Counted from the stretch's first letter, positions 1 to 6,347 are shown. The stretch is DNA of 7,035 bases from an uncultured Clostridia bacterium (GCA_947625565.1 CANQOU010000062.1:1-7035), one strand, 5' to 3'. The notes: generated from the letters alone by a model not told the origin. Program-made: numbers and translations.

Positions 1-693
1 GAAGGTAAAAAAAGATTATCACAGGCAGAAAGAGGAATAGAAAGCCTAAAAGGTAAAGTAGATACATTAGTAGTTATTCCAAATGATAAACTATTACAAA
101 TCATTGATAGAAAAACATCAATTATTGAAGCATTTAGGCAAGCTGATGATGTATTAAGACAAGGTGTTCAAGGTATATCAGATTTAATTGCAGTACCTGG
201 ACTAGTAAACTTAGATTTTGCAGATGTTAAGACTATTATGTTAAATCAAGGTATGGCACATATGGGTGTAGGAAAGGCATCAGGAGAAAACAGAGCAGAA
301 GATGCAGCAAAAGAAGCTATTCAAAGTCCATTATTAGAAACTTCAATTGAAGGAGCAAAAGGAGTTATTATAAACATTACAGGTGGAGAAGATTTAGGAT
401 TACATGAAGTTAATACAGCTGCAGAACTTGTTCAACGCAGTGTAGATCCAGAAGCAAATATTATCTTCGGAACAGTAACAGACACATCAATGCAAGATGA
501 AATTCAAATTACTGTTATTGCAACAGGATTTGAAAAAAATGACCCAATTACTAGTATTGGAGTAGATAATGTTGTTCCAAAAACTTGGGAAAAGAAAATA
601 AATTCAATTCCTTCAACATCAGAAACTAATTCATCACAAAATGATTTAGATATCCCAGCTTTTTTAAGAAAGAACAAAAATAAAACTATGTAA
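1..693 (+). CDS. ftsZ: Cell division protein FtsZ, C-terminal part (5' end outside window)
   Basis: Tubulin-like GTPase that polymerises into the cytokinetic Z ring at the inner face of the membrane; in spore formers it also makes the polar septum. The open frame runs from base 1 without a start, so about 140 N-terminal residues, including the GTP-binding G-box, lie upstream. The visible 230 residues begin in the EGKKR segment and contain the T7 synergy loop (fragment residues 66-75, with N70, D72 and D75 of the NxDxxD pattern that completes the GTPase site of the neighbouring subunit). The second domain follows, including VIINITGG (122-129) and DEIQITVIATGF (166-177). A short Ser/Asn-rich linker leads to the conserved C-terminal peptide DIPAFLRKNKNK (217-228), which docks FtsA, SepF and similar anchors. 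No frameshift is seen. A terminator starts 17 bases after the stop. Confidence 0.97.
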   Translation, partial: EGKKRLSQAERGIESLKGKVDTLVVIPNDKLLQIIDRKTSIIEAFRQADDVLRQGVQGISDLIAVPGLVNLDFADVKTIMLNQGMAHMGVGKASGENRAEDAAKEAIQSPLLETSIEGAKGVIINITGGEDLGLHEVNTAAELVQRSVDPEANIIFGTVTDTSMQDEIQITVIATGFEKNDPITSIGVDNVVPKTWEKKINSIPSTSETNSSQNDLDIPAFLRKNKNKTM

Positions 694-709
694 TATAAAA
701 ATACATTAG

Positions 710-736
710 AAACCGTTCATTTAGAGCGGTTTTTTT
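710..736 (+). terminator. Rho-independent terminator after ftsZ
   Basis: Nine-base-pair stem (710-718 with 724-732, including one T-G pair), loop ATTTA, then a T run to 736. It closes the ftsZ transcript and separates it from spoIIGA. The T run passes straight into TGTCGAT, a possible Spo0A box. Confidence 0.88.
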
Positions 737-800
737 GTCGATTATTTCTTTTTTTCTACAATAAGAAAAGACAACATTTTTAATATGCTTGTGCTAGAAT
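736..800 (+). promoter_or_regulatory. Candidate Spo0A-controlled spoIIG promoter
   Basis: An extended -10, TG-C-TAGAAT, lies at 792-800, with TAGAAT at 795-800. No good -35 sits 17 bases upstream, but AAGACA (768-773, 4/6 to TTGACA) lies 21 bases upstream, recalling the unusually long spacer known for the Bacillus spoIIG promoter. TGTCGAT at 736-742 matches the Spo0A box TGTCGAA in 6 of 7 bases, and the reverse strand of 768-774 carries the TTGTC core. The expected start near 807 would leave a leader of only about 11 bases, which counts against it. An alternative -10 is TAATAT at 781-786. The arrangement is inferred, not proven. Confidence 0.38.
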
Positions 801-817
801 AACTTTAGGTGATAGGC

Positions 818-1706
818 ATGACAATTTATATAGATGTTGTCATTTTAGAAAATCTTATTATGAATAGCATTATTATATATGCAACAGCAATTATATTAAA
901 AATTCAAATTAAGCATATACGAATCTTTATATCTAGTACAATACGGAGCAATTTATTCAGTTATGACATATATATCAGATTTTGCGATTTATTCTAATCC
1001 AATTTTAAAAATAATTTTATCAATTATTATGGTATATATTGCCTATAAACCCCAAAATATAAAAATATTAGCAAGGCAAACTTTAATATTTTATACAACC
1101 TCTTTCATATTTGGAGGTGTAGCATTTGCATTGATATATGTTGTAAAACCACAAGACATTCTTATGAAAAATGGACTGTTTTTAGGAACATATCCTTTGA
1201 AAAGCATATTTATAGGAGCAATAATAGCATCAGTTATTTTAATTACAGCATTTAAAATTGTTAAAACTAAGATTTCAAAAAAAGATATATATTATGAAGT
1301 AAAGATATATATAAATGGAAAAAGTGTTACAACACGAGCAATGGTGGATACAGGGAATATGTTAAAAGACCCAATTACTGGAAGGCCAGTAATTGTTGTA
1401 GAATCTAGTCTTTTAGAAGAAATATTACCAAATGAAATTTTGCAAAATATAGATAATATTATAGGAGGTGAAATTGGAAATGTAACAGAAGAAATAAAGA
1501 ATAAATATATAACAAAATTGAAACTAATACCATATTCTTCCCTAGGAAAACAAAATGGCATGTTATTAGGAATAAAAGCAGATAAAATTGAAGTTATTAA
1601 AGATGAAGAAAAATTGCAAAAAGATAATGTAATTATTGGTATATATACAAAATCCTTGACTAAAAGAGGAGAGTATAGAGCATTAGTAGGAATTGAACTT
1701 ATATAG
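818..1706 (+). CDS. spoIIGA: SpoIIGA, pro-sigma-E processing aspartyl protease, with an apparent +1 frameshift near base 944
   Basis: Membrane-embedded aspartic protease that cleaves the pro-sequence from sigma-E in the mother cell after septation. The gene is read in two frames. 818-943 gives the N-terminus MTIYIDVVILENLIMNSIII, a typical SpoIIGA start. The remainder, in the next frame up to the stop at 1706, gives further hydrophobic segments and the protease domain. Removing C944 joins them as SSTIGAIYSVMTYISDF, which fits the family pattern GAIYSV, and yields 295 residues against 309 in B. subtilis. The catalytic motif is VDTGNMLKDP, with the aspartate codon at 1347 (residue 177 after repair). 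A C-terminal domain follows with LIPYSSLGKQNGMLLGIKAD. ATG 818 is chosen because AGGTGA (807-812) lies 5 bases upstream; GTG 809 overlaps that site. As written, the N-terminal frame stops at 997, and re-initiation at ATG 963 would lose the first membrane helix. sigE follows after 24 bases. Confidence 0.88.
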
Positions 1707-1730
1707 ACATTTGAAAGGAATGTGATTATT

Positions 1731-2477
1731 ATGAAGATTTTTGAATTGATAAAAAATAGTATAAACAATCTAGGCACAATATGTGCAAAATACATAAATG
1801 AAAATAATGAAATAGAGTATTTACCAATATTTTATATAGCTGGAAGTCAAACTCTTCCACCACCACTTTCACCAGAAGAAGAGGAAAAATATATAAAACA
1901 ATTAGTAGAAGAAGATAATATGATAGCAAGACAAACACTAGTAGAAAGAAACTTGAGATTGGTTGTATATATTGCAAAAAAATTTGAAAATACAGGAATA
2001 GGAATAGAGGATTTAATTTCTATTGGCACAATTGGACTAATGAAGGGAGTAAATACATTTAAAGCAGATAAAAATATTAAACTTGCAACATATGCATCTC
2101 GTTGTATTGAAAATGAAATCTTAATGTTTTTAAGAAAAAACAATAAAATAAAAGGAGAAATTTCTATTGATGAGCCATTAAATAAAGATGGAGATGGCAA
2201 TGAATTACTATTATCTGACATATTAGGAACAGATTCAGATATTACATCAAGAAATTTAGAAGACGAAGTTGATAAAACATTGTTAAGAGCATCTATTCTA
2301 AAATTAAATGATAGAGAAAAAAATATTATGGAAATGCGTTTTGGATTTAAAACTGGAAAGGAAAAAACACAAAAAGAAGTAGCAGATGAATTAGGAATAT
2401 CTCAAAGTTACATTTCAAGGCTTGAGAAGAAAATTATAGGAAAAATGAAAAAAGACATAACTAGTAAAATCGGATAA
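1731..2477 (+). CDS. sigE: RNA polymerase sporulation sigma factor sigma-E (pro-sigma-E precursor)
   Basis: Early mother-cell sigma factor, made as an inactive membrane-associated precursor and cleaved by SpoIIGA. The 248 residues start at ATG 1731. GTG 1722 is an in-frame alternative, but it lies only 2 bases from AAAGGA (1714-1719), too close; ATG is 11 bases away. Residues 1-34 form the pro-sequence. FYIAGSQTLPPPLS (34-47) corresponds to YYIGGSEALPPPLS of B. subtilis, so cleavage is expected near Y35. Region 2 spans about 69-140, with ERNLRLVVYIAKKFENTGI and GIEDLISIGTIGL for core binding and LATYASRCIENEILMFLR for -10 recognition. Region 4 (about 190-242) has the helix-turn-helix TQKEVADELGISQSYISRLEKK for -35 recognition. 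It belongs to one operon with spoIIGA. No terminator follows, so transcripts can run into the next gene. Confidence 0.96.
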   Translation: MKIFELIKNSINNLGTICAKYINENNEIEYLPIFYIAGSQTLPPPLSPEEEEKYIKQLVEEDNMIARQTLVERNLRLVVYIAKKFENTGIGIEDLISIGTIGLMKGVNTFKADKNIKLATYASRCIENEILMFLRKNNKIKGEISIDEPLNKDGDGNELLLSDILGTDSDITSRNLEDEVDKTLLRASILKLNDREKNIMEMRFGFKTGKEKTQKEVADELGISQSYISRLEKKIIGKMKKDITSKIG

Positions 2478-2482
2478 AAGTC

Positions 2483-2511
2483 TTGACTTTGAAAAATAGT
2501 TTATATATAAT
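2483..2511 (+). promoter_or_regulatory. Strong sigma-A-type promoter for the acidic membrane protein gene
   Basis: TTGACT (2483-2488), a 17-base spacer, and perfect TATAAT (2506-2511). The start should be near 2518. The -35 sits inside the inverted repeat AAAGTC-TT-GACTTT (2477-2490), which begins in the sigE stop codon and could be an operator or chance. Confidence 0.85.
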
Positions 2512-2543
2512 TAACTTATAAAAACTAAAGAGGAGGAATAAAA

Positions 2544-3173
2544 ATGGAAGAAAAACAACCAATAGGAATTAAATTTAGTACAGTTTTAATAGTTATAGCA
2601 ATTATTGCAATTCTTGCTATAGGAGGCTTAATATACTTAAATTCTATTAGTAAAAATGATGATGAGAACTTAATTGAAACACAATCAAATACAAATACAT
2701 ATTCTGAAGAAAACGAAAAAATTGAAGAAAATGAAGTGCAAAACGAAATATCTGAAGAAAATACAAATGAGGTAGAAACTAATTCAGTAACCTCTGAAAG
2801 TGCAGAAGAAGATGAAGAAACAATAACAACAGGTAAATATGTAATAAAAGGAATGGAATTATCACCAGATAGTGATGAAACATATGGAATTGAAAGTATA
2901 GATATACAGAAAGATAATAAATTTTCAATAAATCTTCCATTAGGAACAAGTTATCAAGGAACATATACTGTACAAGAAGAAAAAATAGTATGTATAGCAA
3001 CAAAACAAGGAGAGAATGAAGGCGGAGAAGAAACAACAGAAAATATTGAAGAAATTGAATTCATATTTGAAATCGTAAATGAGAAAAGCTTAGAATACAT
3101 AGGAGCAAATAGTGACAAAAGTTATTTTGAATTAACTGAAGGAAAAACATATACTTTAGAAAATAAAAACTAA
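2544..3173 (+). CDS. Hypothetical single-pass membrane protein with acidic linker and beta-rich C-terminal domain
   Basis: I do not recognise a named family. The 209 residues show a short cytoplasmic N-terminus, one membrane helix at about 11-32 (FSTVLIVIAIIAILAIGGLIYL), then a low-complexity linker of Asn, Glu, Thr and Ser at about 38-93. The folded-looking domain (about 94-209) alternates polar and hydrophobic residues, with GKYVIKGMEL, NKFSINLPLG, YQGTYTVQEEKIVCIA and IEFIFEIVNEKSLEYI, suggesting a small beta-barrel or sandwich outside the membrane. There is no lipobox, so it is probably anchored rather than cleaved. ATG 2544 has AGGAGG (2531-2536) 7 bases upstream. It has its own vegetative promoter 33 bases before the start and a strong terminator after the stop; read-through from sigE is also possible. 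It may act at the cell surface, but no function can be assigned. Confidence 0.85.
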   Translation: MEEKQPIGIKFSTVLIVIAIIAILAIGGLIYLNSISKNDDENLIETQSNTNTYSEENEKIEENEVQNEISEENTNEVETNSVTSESAEEDEETITTGKYVIKGMELSPDSDETYGIESIDIQKDNKFSINLPLGTSYQGTYTVQEEKIVCIATKQGENEGGEETTENIEEIEFIFEIVNEKSLEYIGANSDKSYFELTEGKTYTLENKN

Positions 3174-3174
3174 T

Positions 3175-3226
3175 AATTAAAGGAGAAATTTTATATATAA
3201 ATTTCTCCTTTAATTTATGTTTTTTA
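3175..3226 (+). terminator. Strong Rho-independent terminator downstream of the acidic membrane protein
   Basis: A perfect 17-base-pair stem (3175-3191 with 3199-3215), loop TATATAT, followed by the T-rich tail TTATGTTTTTT. The left arm contains AAAGGAG, which looks like a ribosome site but has no start codon behind it. This hairpin should stop transcripts coming from sigE before they reach the later genes. Confidence 0.92.
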
Positions 3227-3245
3227 TTTAAAAATAATAATTCCA

Positions 3246-3275
3246 TTGACAAAAATTAGCCAAAAAATATATAAT
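3246..3275 (+). promoter_or_regulatory. Near-perfect sigma-A-type promoter of the Tim44/SPFH operon
   Basis: TTGACA (3246-3251) and TATAAT (3270-3275) are both exact consensus, with an 18-base spacer. TATATA at 3268-3273, with 16 bases, is a weaker alternative. The start is expected near 3282, giving a leader of about 25 bases with AGGAGG at 3292-3297. It indicates vigorous expression by the housekeeping sigma factor. Confidence 0.87.
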
Positions 3276-3306
3276 AAATGTGAAAATACTTAGGAGGACA
3301 ATATTG

Positions 3307-4218
3307 ATGAAAATAAGATTAAAAATGATAATTTTATTTTTTACTATGATATTTTGCATAAATTTTTGCACTACAAAAGTTGAGGCAGATGTAGGAAGTT
3401 TCGAATCATATGACAGTGGAGGAAGTTCATGGAGTAGTAGCAGTAGCTCATGGGGAGATTCTTGGGATTCAGATAGCTCATATGGCTCATATAGTTCAGG
3501 TGCACCAATCTTTATATTTTCAGAAATAGGTCCAGCTATTGCTATGATTTTCATAATATGTGCAATTATTATGGTAGTAAATCATAGAAGCCAAAAAAAT
3601 TTTGGACAAAACGTAAATACAAAACCAATAGTTAATTATGAACAAAGAGAGCAACAAGCTCTGGAAAAAATTAAACAAATAGATCCATTATTCAATAAGG
3701 AAGAATTTATATCATCAGCAAAAACTTTATTTGTAAAACTACAACAAGCTTGGACAGATAGAGACTGGTCAGTAATCCGTGTATTTGAAACAAACGAACT
3801 ATATGAACAGCATAAGAGTCAATTACAAGGGTATATTGATAATAATCAAATAAATGTCATGGATAGAATTTGTGTAAATTATGCTCAACTATTTGATTTC
3901 AAACAAGAAGGAGATAAAGACATACTAGTGGTTAGATTGAATTCTAGAATGGCAGACTATATTATTGATGCTACTACAAAAGAAGTGCTTAAAGGCAATA
4001 AAAATACAGAATATGTTAATACATATTTATTAACATTTATTAGAAAAAAAGGAATACAGACAAAAGAGGGAAGTAGTAAAATAAATACTACTAATTGTCC
4101 AAATTGTGGTGCGCCAACACAAATTACATCAGCAGGAGAATGCGAGTATTGTGGAAGTGTTATTACAACAGGAGAATATAATTGGGTACTTTCAAATTTA
4201 GAAAGAGAAAGAAAATAA
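3307..4218 (+). CDS. Tim44-like domain membrane protein with C-terminal zinc ribbon (YdjH-like)
   Basis: 303 residues from ATG 3307, 9 bases after AGGAGG (3292-3297). TTG 3304 is possible, and GTG 3280 is rejected because the ribosome site would lie inside the gene. The order is: signal peptide (about 1-27, charged start, hydrophobic core, VEA-DVG); extracytoplasmic loop extremely rich in Ser, Gly, Asp and Trp (30-65); membrane helix (about 68-91); then a Tim44-like domain in the cytoplasm (about 112-250, with IDPLFNKEEFISSAKTLFVK, LQQAWTDRDW and the ISDATTKE-type segment at 219-227). A CxxC-x11-CxxC zinc ribbon follows (C264, C267, C279, C282). The fold is known from the mitochondrial import motor, but the bacterial relatives are not importers. 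It sits 12 bases before an SPFH gene, as in the Bacillus pspA-ydjGHI group, where such proteins bring PspA and YdjI to the membrane. An envelope-stress or membrane-scaffold role is inferred from that. Confidence 0.85.
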   Translation: MKIRLKMIILFFTMIFCINFCTTKVEADVGSFESYDSGGSSWSSSSSSWGDSWDSDSSYGSYSSGAPIFIFSEIGPAIAMIFIICAIIMVVNHRSQKNFGQNVNTKPIVNYEQREQQALEKIKQIDPLFNKEEFISSAKTLFVKLQQAWTDRDWSVIRVFETNELYEQHKSQLQGYIDNNQINVMDRICVNYAQLFDFKQEGDKDILVVRLNSRMADYIIDATTKEVLKGNKNTEYVNTYLLTFIRKKGIQTKEGSSKINTTNCPNCGAPTQITSAGECEYCGSVITTGEYNWVLSNLERERK

Positions 4219-4230
4219 GGAGGAATAATT

Positions 4231-5409
4231 ATGGGACTAATCAAAGCAGGAGTAAATGCTATAGGAAGCACATTAAAAGACCAATGGAAAGAAGCAATTA
4301 GATGTGAAGATATGAATAATGAAATCTTAATGGTTAAAAAAACAACACCAACAGGAGTTATTACTAATAAAAGTACAATTATTGTAGGACCAGGACAATG
4401 TGCTATTATTTACGATAATGGTAAAGTTATTGATGCAACAGCAGAAGAAGGAGTATATGAATTTGATTCTTCATCATCACCATCATTTTTTGCAGGAGAT
4501 TTTGGAAAAACTTTTAAAGAAATGTGGCAAAGATTCACATATAATGGTGCAACTAGTAAGCAGCAGGCAATATTTTTCTTTAATACAAAAGAAATTATAG
4601 ATAATAAATTTGGAACAGCATCACCAATTCCATTTCAAGACTGGTCACATCCAATACCAAATCAGATGACAAATACAATAACACCTTTAAGAGTACAAAT
4701 AAAATGTTTTGGAAAATACACTTTTAAAATTACAAATCCAGCAGTATTTATGTCAGAAATAGCAGGAACTGCAGATGTATATAAAAAGGAACAACTAATA
4801 GATCAAGTAAGAACAGAAGTAATGGCAGCTTTCCAAAATGTTGTAAATGAATTAGGAACTGAAAAACACAAAGTACCAGTATTAGAAATGCCTAGTCAAA
4901 CAGATGAAATTAAACAAATGATGGATGAAGATGTATTTGATGCAGATATGAGAAAAAGAGGAATGACAATTTTAGGATTTGCAGTAGAATCTGTTACACT
5001 AGATGACGAATCAAAAACCAAAATAGATAATTATGAATTAAGTTCAAATGCATATATGCAACAAGGAAAATTAGTAGGAGCATATGCAGATGCAGTTCAA
5101 GATGCAGCAAGCAACAGCAATGGAGCTATGAATGGATTTATGGGAATTGGTATGATGAATATGGCAAGTAACGGAATGATAGGAGGAACTGCAACAGGAC
5201 CTTGGCAAAATTCAGAAAAAAGTACAATAGATTTAAACAAAGAGCAAAACTCTTCAAAATGGAAATGTGATTGTGGAAGTGTAAATGAAGGAAAATTTTG
5301 TGTAAACTGTGGAAAACCAAAAAACACTAAAAAAGAATGTCCTAAATGTAATACGATGAATGAACCAAATGCTAAATTTTGTAGCGAATGTGGAACAAAT
5401 TTAGAATAA
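4231..5409 (+). CDS. SPFH-domain protein with two C-terminal zinc ribbons (YdjI-like)
   Basis: 392 residues from ATG 4231, 7 bases after AAGGAGG (4217-4223), which overlaps the stop of the preceding gene; clearly co-transcribed. It has no signal peptide or clear membrane helix, so it is cytoplasmic and probably recruited to the membrane. Residues about 25-265 form the SPFH (band 7/stomatin-like) region of the YdjI or 'virion core protein' type, with STIIVGPGQCAIIYDNGKV, TPLRVQIKCFGKYTFKITNP and MRKRGMTILGFAVESVTL. A Gly/Met/Asn/Ala-rich linker (about 285-325) leads to two zinc ribbons: C346, C348, C357, C360 and C370, C373, C384, C387. SPFH proteins assemble into large rings or scaffolds on membranes. 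The Tim44-like neighbour is the likely membrane partner, possibly meeting through the shared zinc ribbons. No pspA is visible in the window. The final call rests on remembered family features. Confidence 0.88.
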   Translation: MGLIKAGVNAIGSTLKDQWKEAIRCEDMNNEILMVKKTTPTGVITNKSTIIVGPGQCAIIYDNGKVIDATAEEGVYEFDSSSSPSFFAGDFGKTFKEMWQRFTYNGATSKQQAIFFFNTKEIIDNKFGTASPIPFQDWSHPIPNQMTNTITPLRVQIKCFGKYTFKITNPAVFMSEIAGTADVYKKEQLIDQVRTEVMAAFQNVVNELGTEKHKVPVLEMPSQTDEIKQMMDEDVFDADMRKRGMTILGFAVESVTLDDESKTKIDNYELSSNAYMQQGKLVGAYADAVQDAASNSNGAMNGFMGIGMMNMASNGMIGGTATGPWQNSEKSTIDLNKEQNSSKWKCDCGSVNEGKFCVNCGKPKNTKKECPKCNTMNEPNAKFCSECGTNLE

Positions 5410-5423
5410 ATATAATAAGAAAA

Positions 5424-5452
5424 GCATAAAAAAACCAAATTTGGAAATACTA
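5424..5452 (+). promoter_or_regulatory. Candidate sigma-F/sigma-G promoter of sigG
   Basis: GCATA at 5424-5428 fits the -35 of forespore sigma factors (GYATA/GHATR). GGAAATACTA at 5443-5452 fits every fixed position of the sigma-F -10 pattern GGnrAnAnTw. The spacer is 14 bases, slightly short of the usual 15-16. Read as sigma-G, the -10 is AATACTA (5446-5452) with a 17-base spacer. The start would fall near 5459, 31 bases before the sigG start codon. sigG being under sigma-F and then itself is the rule in Bacillus. Confidence 0.55.
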
Positions 5453-5486
5453 AATTTACAAAATAGTAATTCCAAAGGAGGTTTTT
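5430..5486 (+). promoter_or_regulatory. Inverted repeat over the sigG ribosome site (SD-masking hairpin or weak terminator)
   Basis: Inner stem: TTTGGAA (5440-5446) with TTCCAAA (5470-5476), an A-A mismatch (5447/5469), then TACTA (5448-5452) with TAGTA (5464-5468), and an 11-base loop. Outer stem: AAAAACC (5430-5436) with GGTTTTT (5480-5486). The ribosome site AAAGGAGG (5474-5481) is mostly enclosed. Only transcripts starting upstream of about 5440 contain the left arms. TTTTTCTTTT behind it also makes a weak terminator possible. Confidence 0.55.
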
Positions 5487-5489
5487 CTT

Positions 5490-6263
5490 TTGATACACAA
5501 AGTAGAAATCTGTGGGGTAAACACATCAAACTTGCCAGTATTATCAAAAGAAGAAAAAGAAGAATTATTTATAAAAATAAAGGCAGGAGACGAAGAAGCA
5601 AGACAAAAATTTATATATGGAAATTTAAGATTAGTATTGAGTGTTATACAAAGATTTTATGGAAGAGGCGAGTCAGCAGATGACTTATTTCAGGTAGGCT
5701 GTGTAGGCTTAATTAAAGCAATTGATAATTTTGATTTATCTCAAAATGTACAATTTTCAACATATGCAGTTCCAATGATTATCGGAGAAATAAAAAGATA
5801 TCTAAGAGATAATAATAGTATAAGAGTAAGTAGATCAATAAGAGATTTAGCATATAAAGTAATACAATATAAAGAAAGATATGCTAAGGAAAATAATAAA
5901 GAACCAACAGTAGAAGAAATCGCAAAAGAATTACAAGTAGGGGTAGAAGAAATTGCATTCAGCTTAGATGCTATACAAGACCCAGTTTCTTTGCAGGAGC
6001 CAGTATATAATGATGGAGCAGAAAGTATTTATATAATGGACCAAGTAAAAGACAGCAAAAATACAGATGAACTCTGGGCAGAAAAAATGACTATTATACA
6101 AGCAATGAAAAAATTAAATGAAAAAGAAAAAACTATTATTACGAAGAGATTTTTTGATGGAAGAACACAAATGGAGGTTGCAGAAGAAATAGGAATATCA
6201 CAAGCACAAGTATCAAGACTGGAAAAGAATGCAATAGATAGGATAAAGCGATTATATAAATAA
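5490..6263 (+). CDS. sigG: RNA polymerase sporulation sigma factor sigma-G
   Basis: Late forespore sigma factor, which drives genes for spore DNA protection, germination and spore maturation after engulfment. 257 residues (B. subtilis about 260). The N-terminus KVEICGVNTSNLPVL (4-18) is the sigma-G signature, so translation starts at TTG 5490, 8 bases after AGGAGG (5476-5481). Region 2 (about 44-110) has GNLRLVLSVIQRFYGRGESADDLFQVGCVGLIKAIDNFDLS and FSTYAVPMIIGEIKRYLRDN. Region 3 (about 112-185) has IRVSRSIRDLAYK and LDAIQDPVSLQEPVYNDG. Region 4 (about 205-255) has the helix-turn-helix TQMEVAEEIGISQAQVSRLEK. The residue matching Asn45 of B. subtilis, a contact for the anti-sigma factor Gin/CsfB, is Tyr43 here. 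It is normally right behind sigE, but here it is 3 kb away with separate control signals. The distinction from sigma-F rests on the N-terminus and the position in the cluster. Confidence 0.96.
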   Translation: MIHKVEICGVNTSNLPVLSKEEKEELFIKIKAGDEEARQKFIYGNLRLVLSVIQRFYGRGESADDLFQVGCVGLIKAIDNFDLSQNVQFSTYAVPMIIGEIKRYLRDNNSIRVSRSIRDLAYKVIQYKERYAKENNKEPTVEEIAKELQVGVEEIAFSLDAIQDPVSLQEPVYNDGAESIYIMDQVKDSKNTDELWAEKMTIIQAMKKLNEKEKTIITKRFFDGRTQMEVAEEIGISQAQVSRLEKNAIDRIKRLYK

Positions 6264-6265
6264 AT

Positions 6266-6294
6266 TGGACGAAATTATGTAAATATGATACAAT
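6266..6294 (+). promoter_or_regulatory. Extended -10 promoter before the unknown HTH-like gene
   Basis: TGATACAAT (6286-6294) is an extended -10 with TACAAT at 6289-6294. TGGACG (6266-6271) gives 4 of 6 -35 matches at a 17-base spacing. The expected start is near 6301. No terminator is visible after sigG, so sigG transcripts may also run through here. Confidence 0.6.
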
Positions 6295-6347
6295 AAAAAT
6301 AGTTTTTATAGCAGTATTAACCTTTTTACAAATGTAGGAGGTATATT

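Noticed and set aside
809..817. GTG 809 as the spoIIGA start
   Set aside because: It lies within the likely ribosome site AGGTGA, and family proteins begin at the MxIYxDV segment encoded from 818.
935..997. Programmed ribosomal frameshift in spoIIGA
   Set aside because: No slippery run or stimulatory element is evident at ATACGGAGC, and the family is not known to use frameshifting. Mutation or sequence error is simpler.
1292..2221. Long minus-strand reading frames opposite spoIIGA and sigE
   Set aside because: They mirror well-recognised genes and lack credible ribosome sites; their composition is what antisense AT-rich code gives.
3181..3187. AAAGGAG-like sequence at 3180-3185 as a ribosome site of a small gene
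   Set aside because: It is the left arm of a perfect terminator stem and no start codon follows at a useful distance.
3408..3501. Ser/Gly/Asp repeat region as a DNA repeat or CRISPR-like array
   Set aside because: The repetition is low-complexity protein code (Ser, Gly, Asp, Trp) without regular unit length or spacers.
4400..4600. Small His-rich reading frame inside the SPFH gene
   Set aside because: A shifted reading of the Ser-rich coding stretch, with no ribosome site of its own; an overlap artefact.
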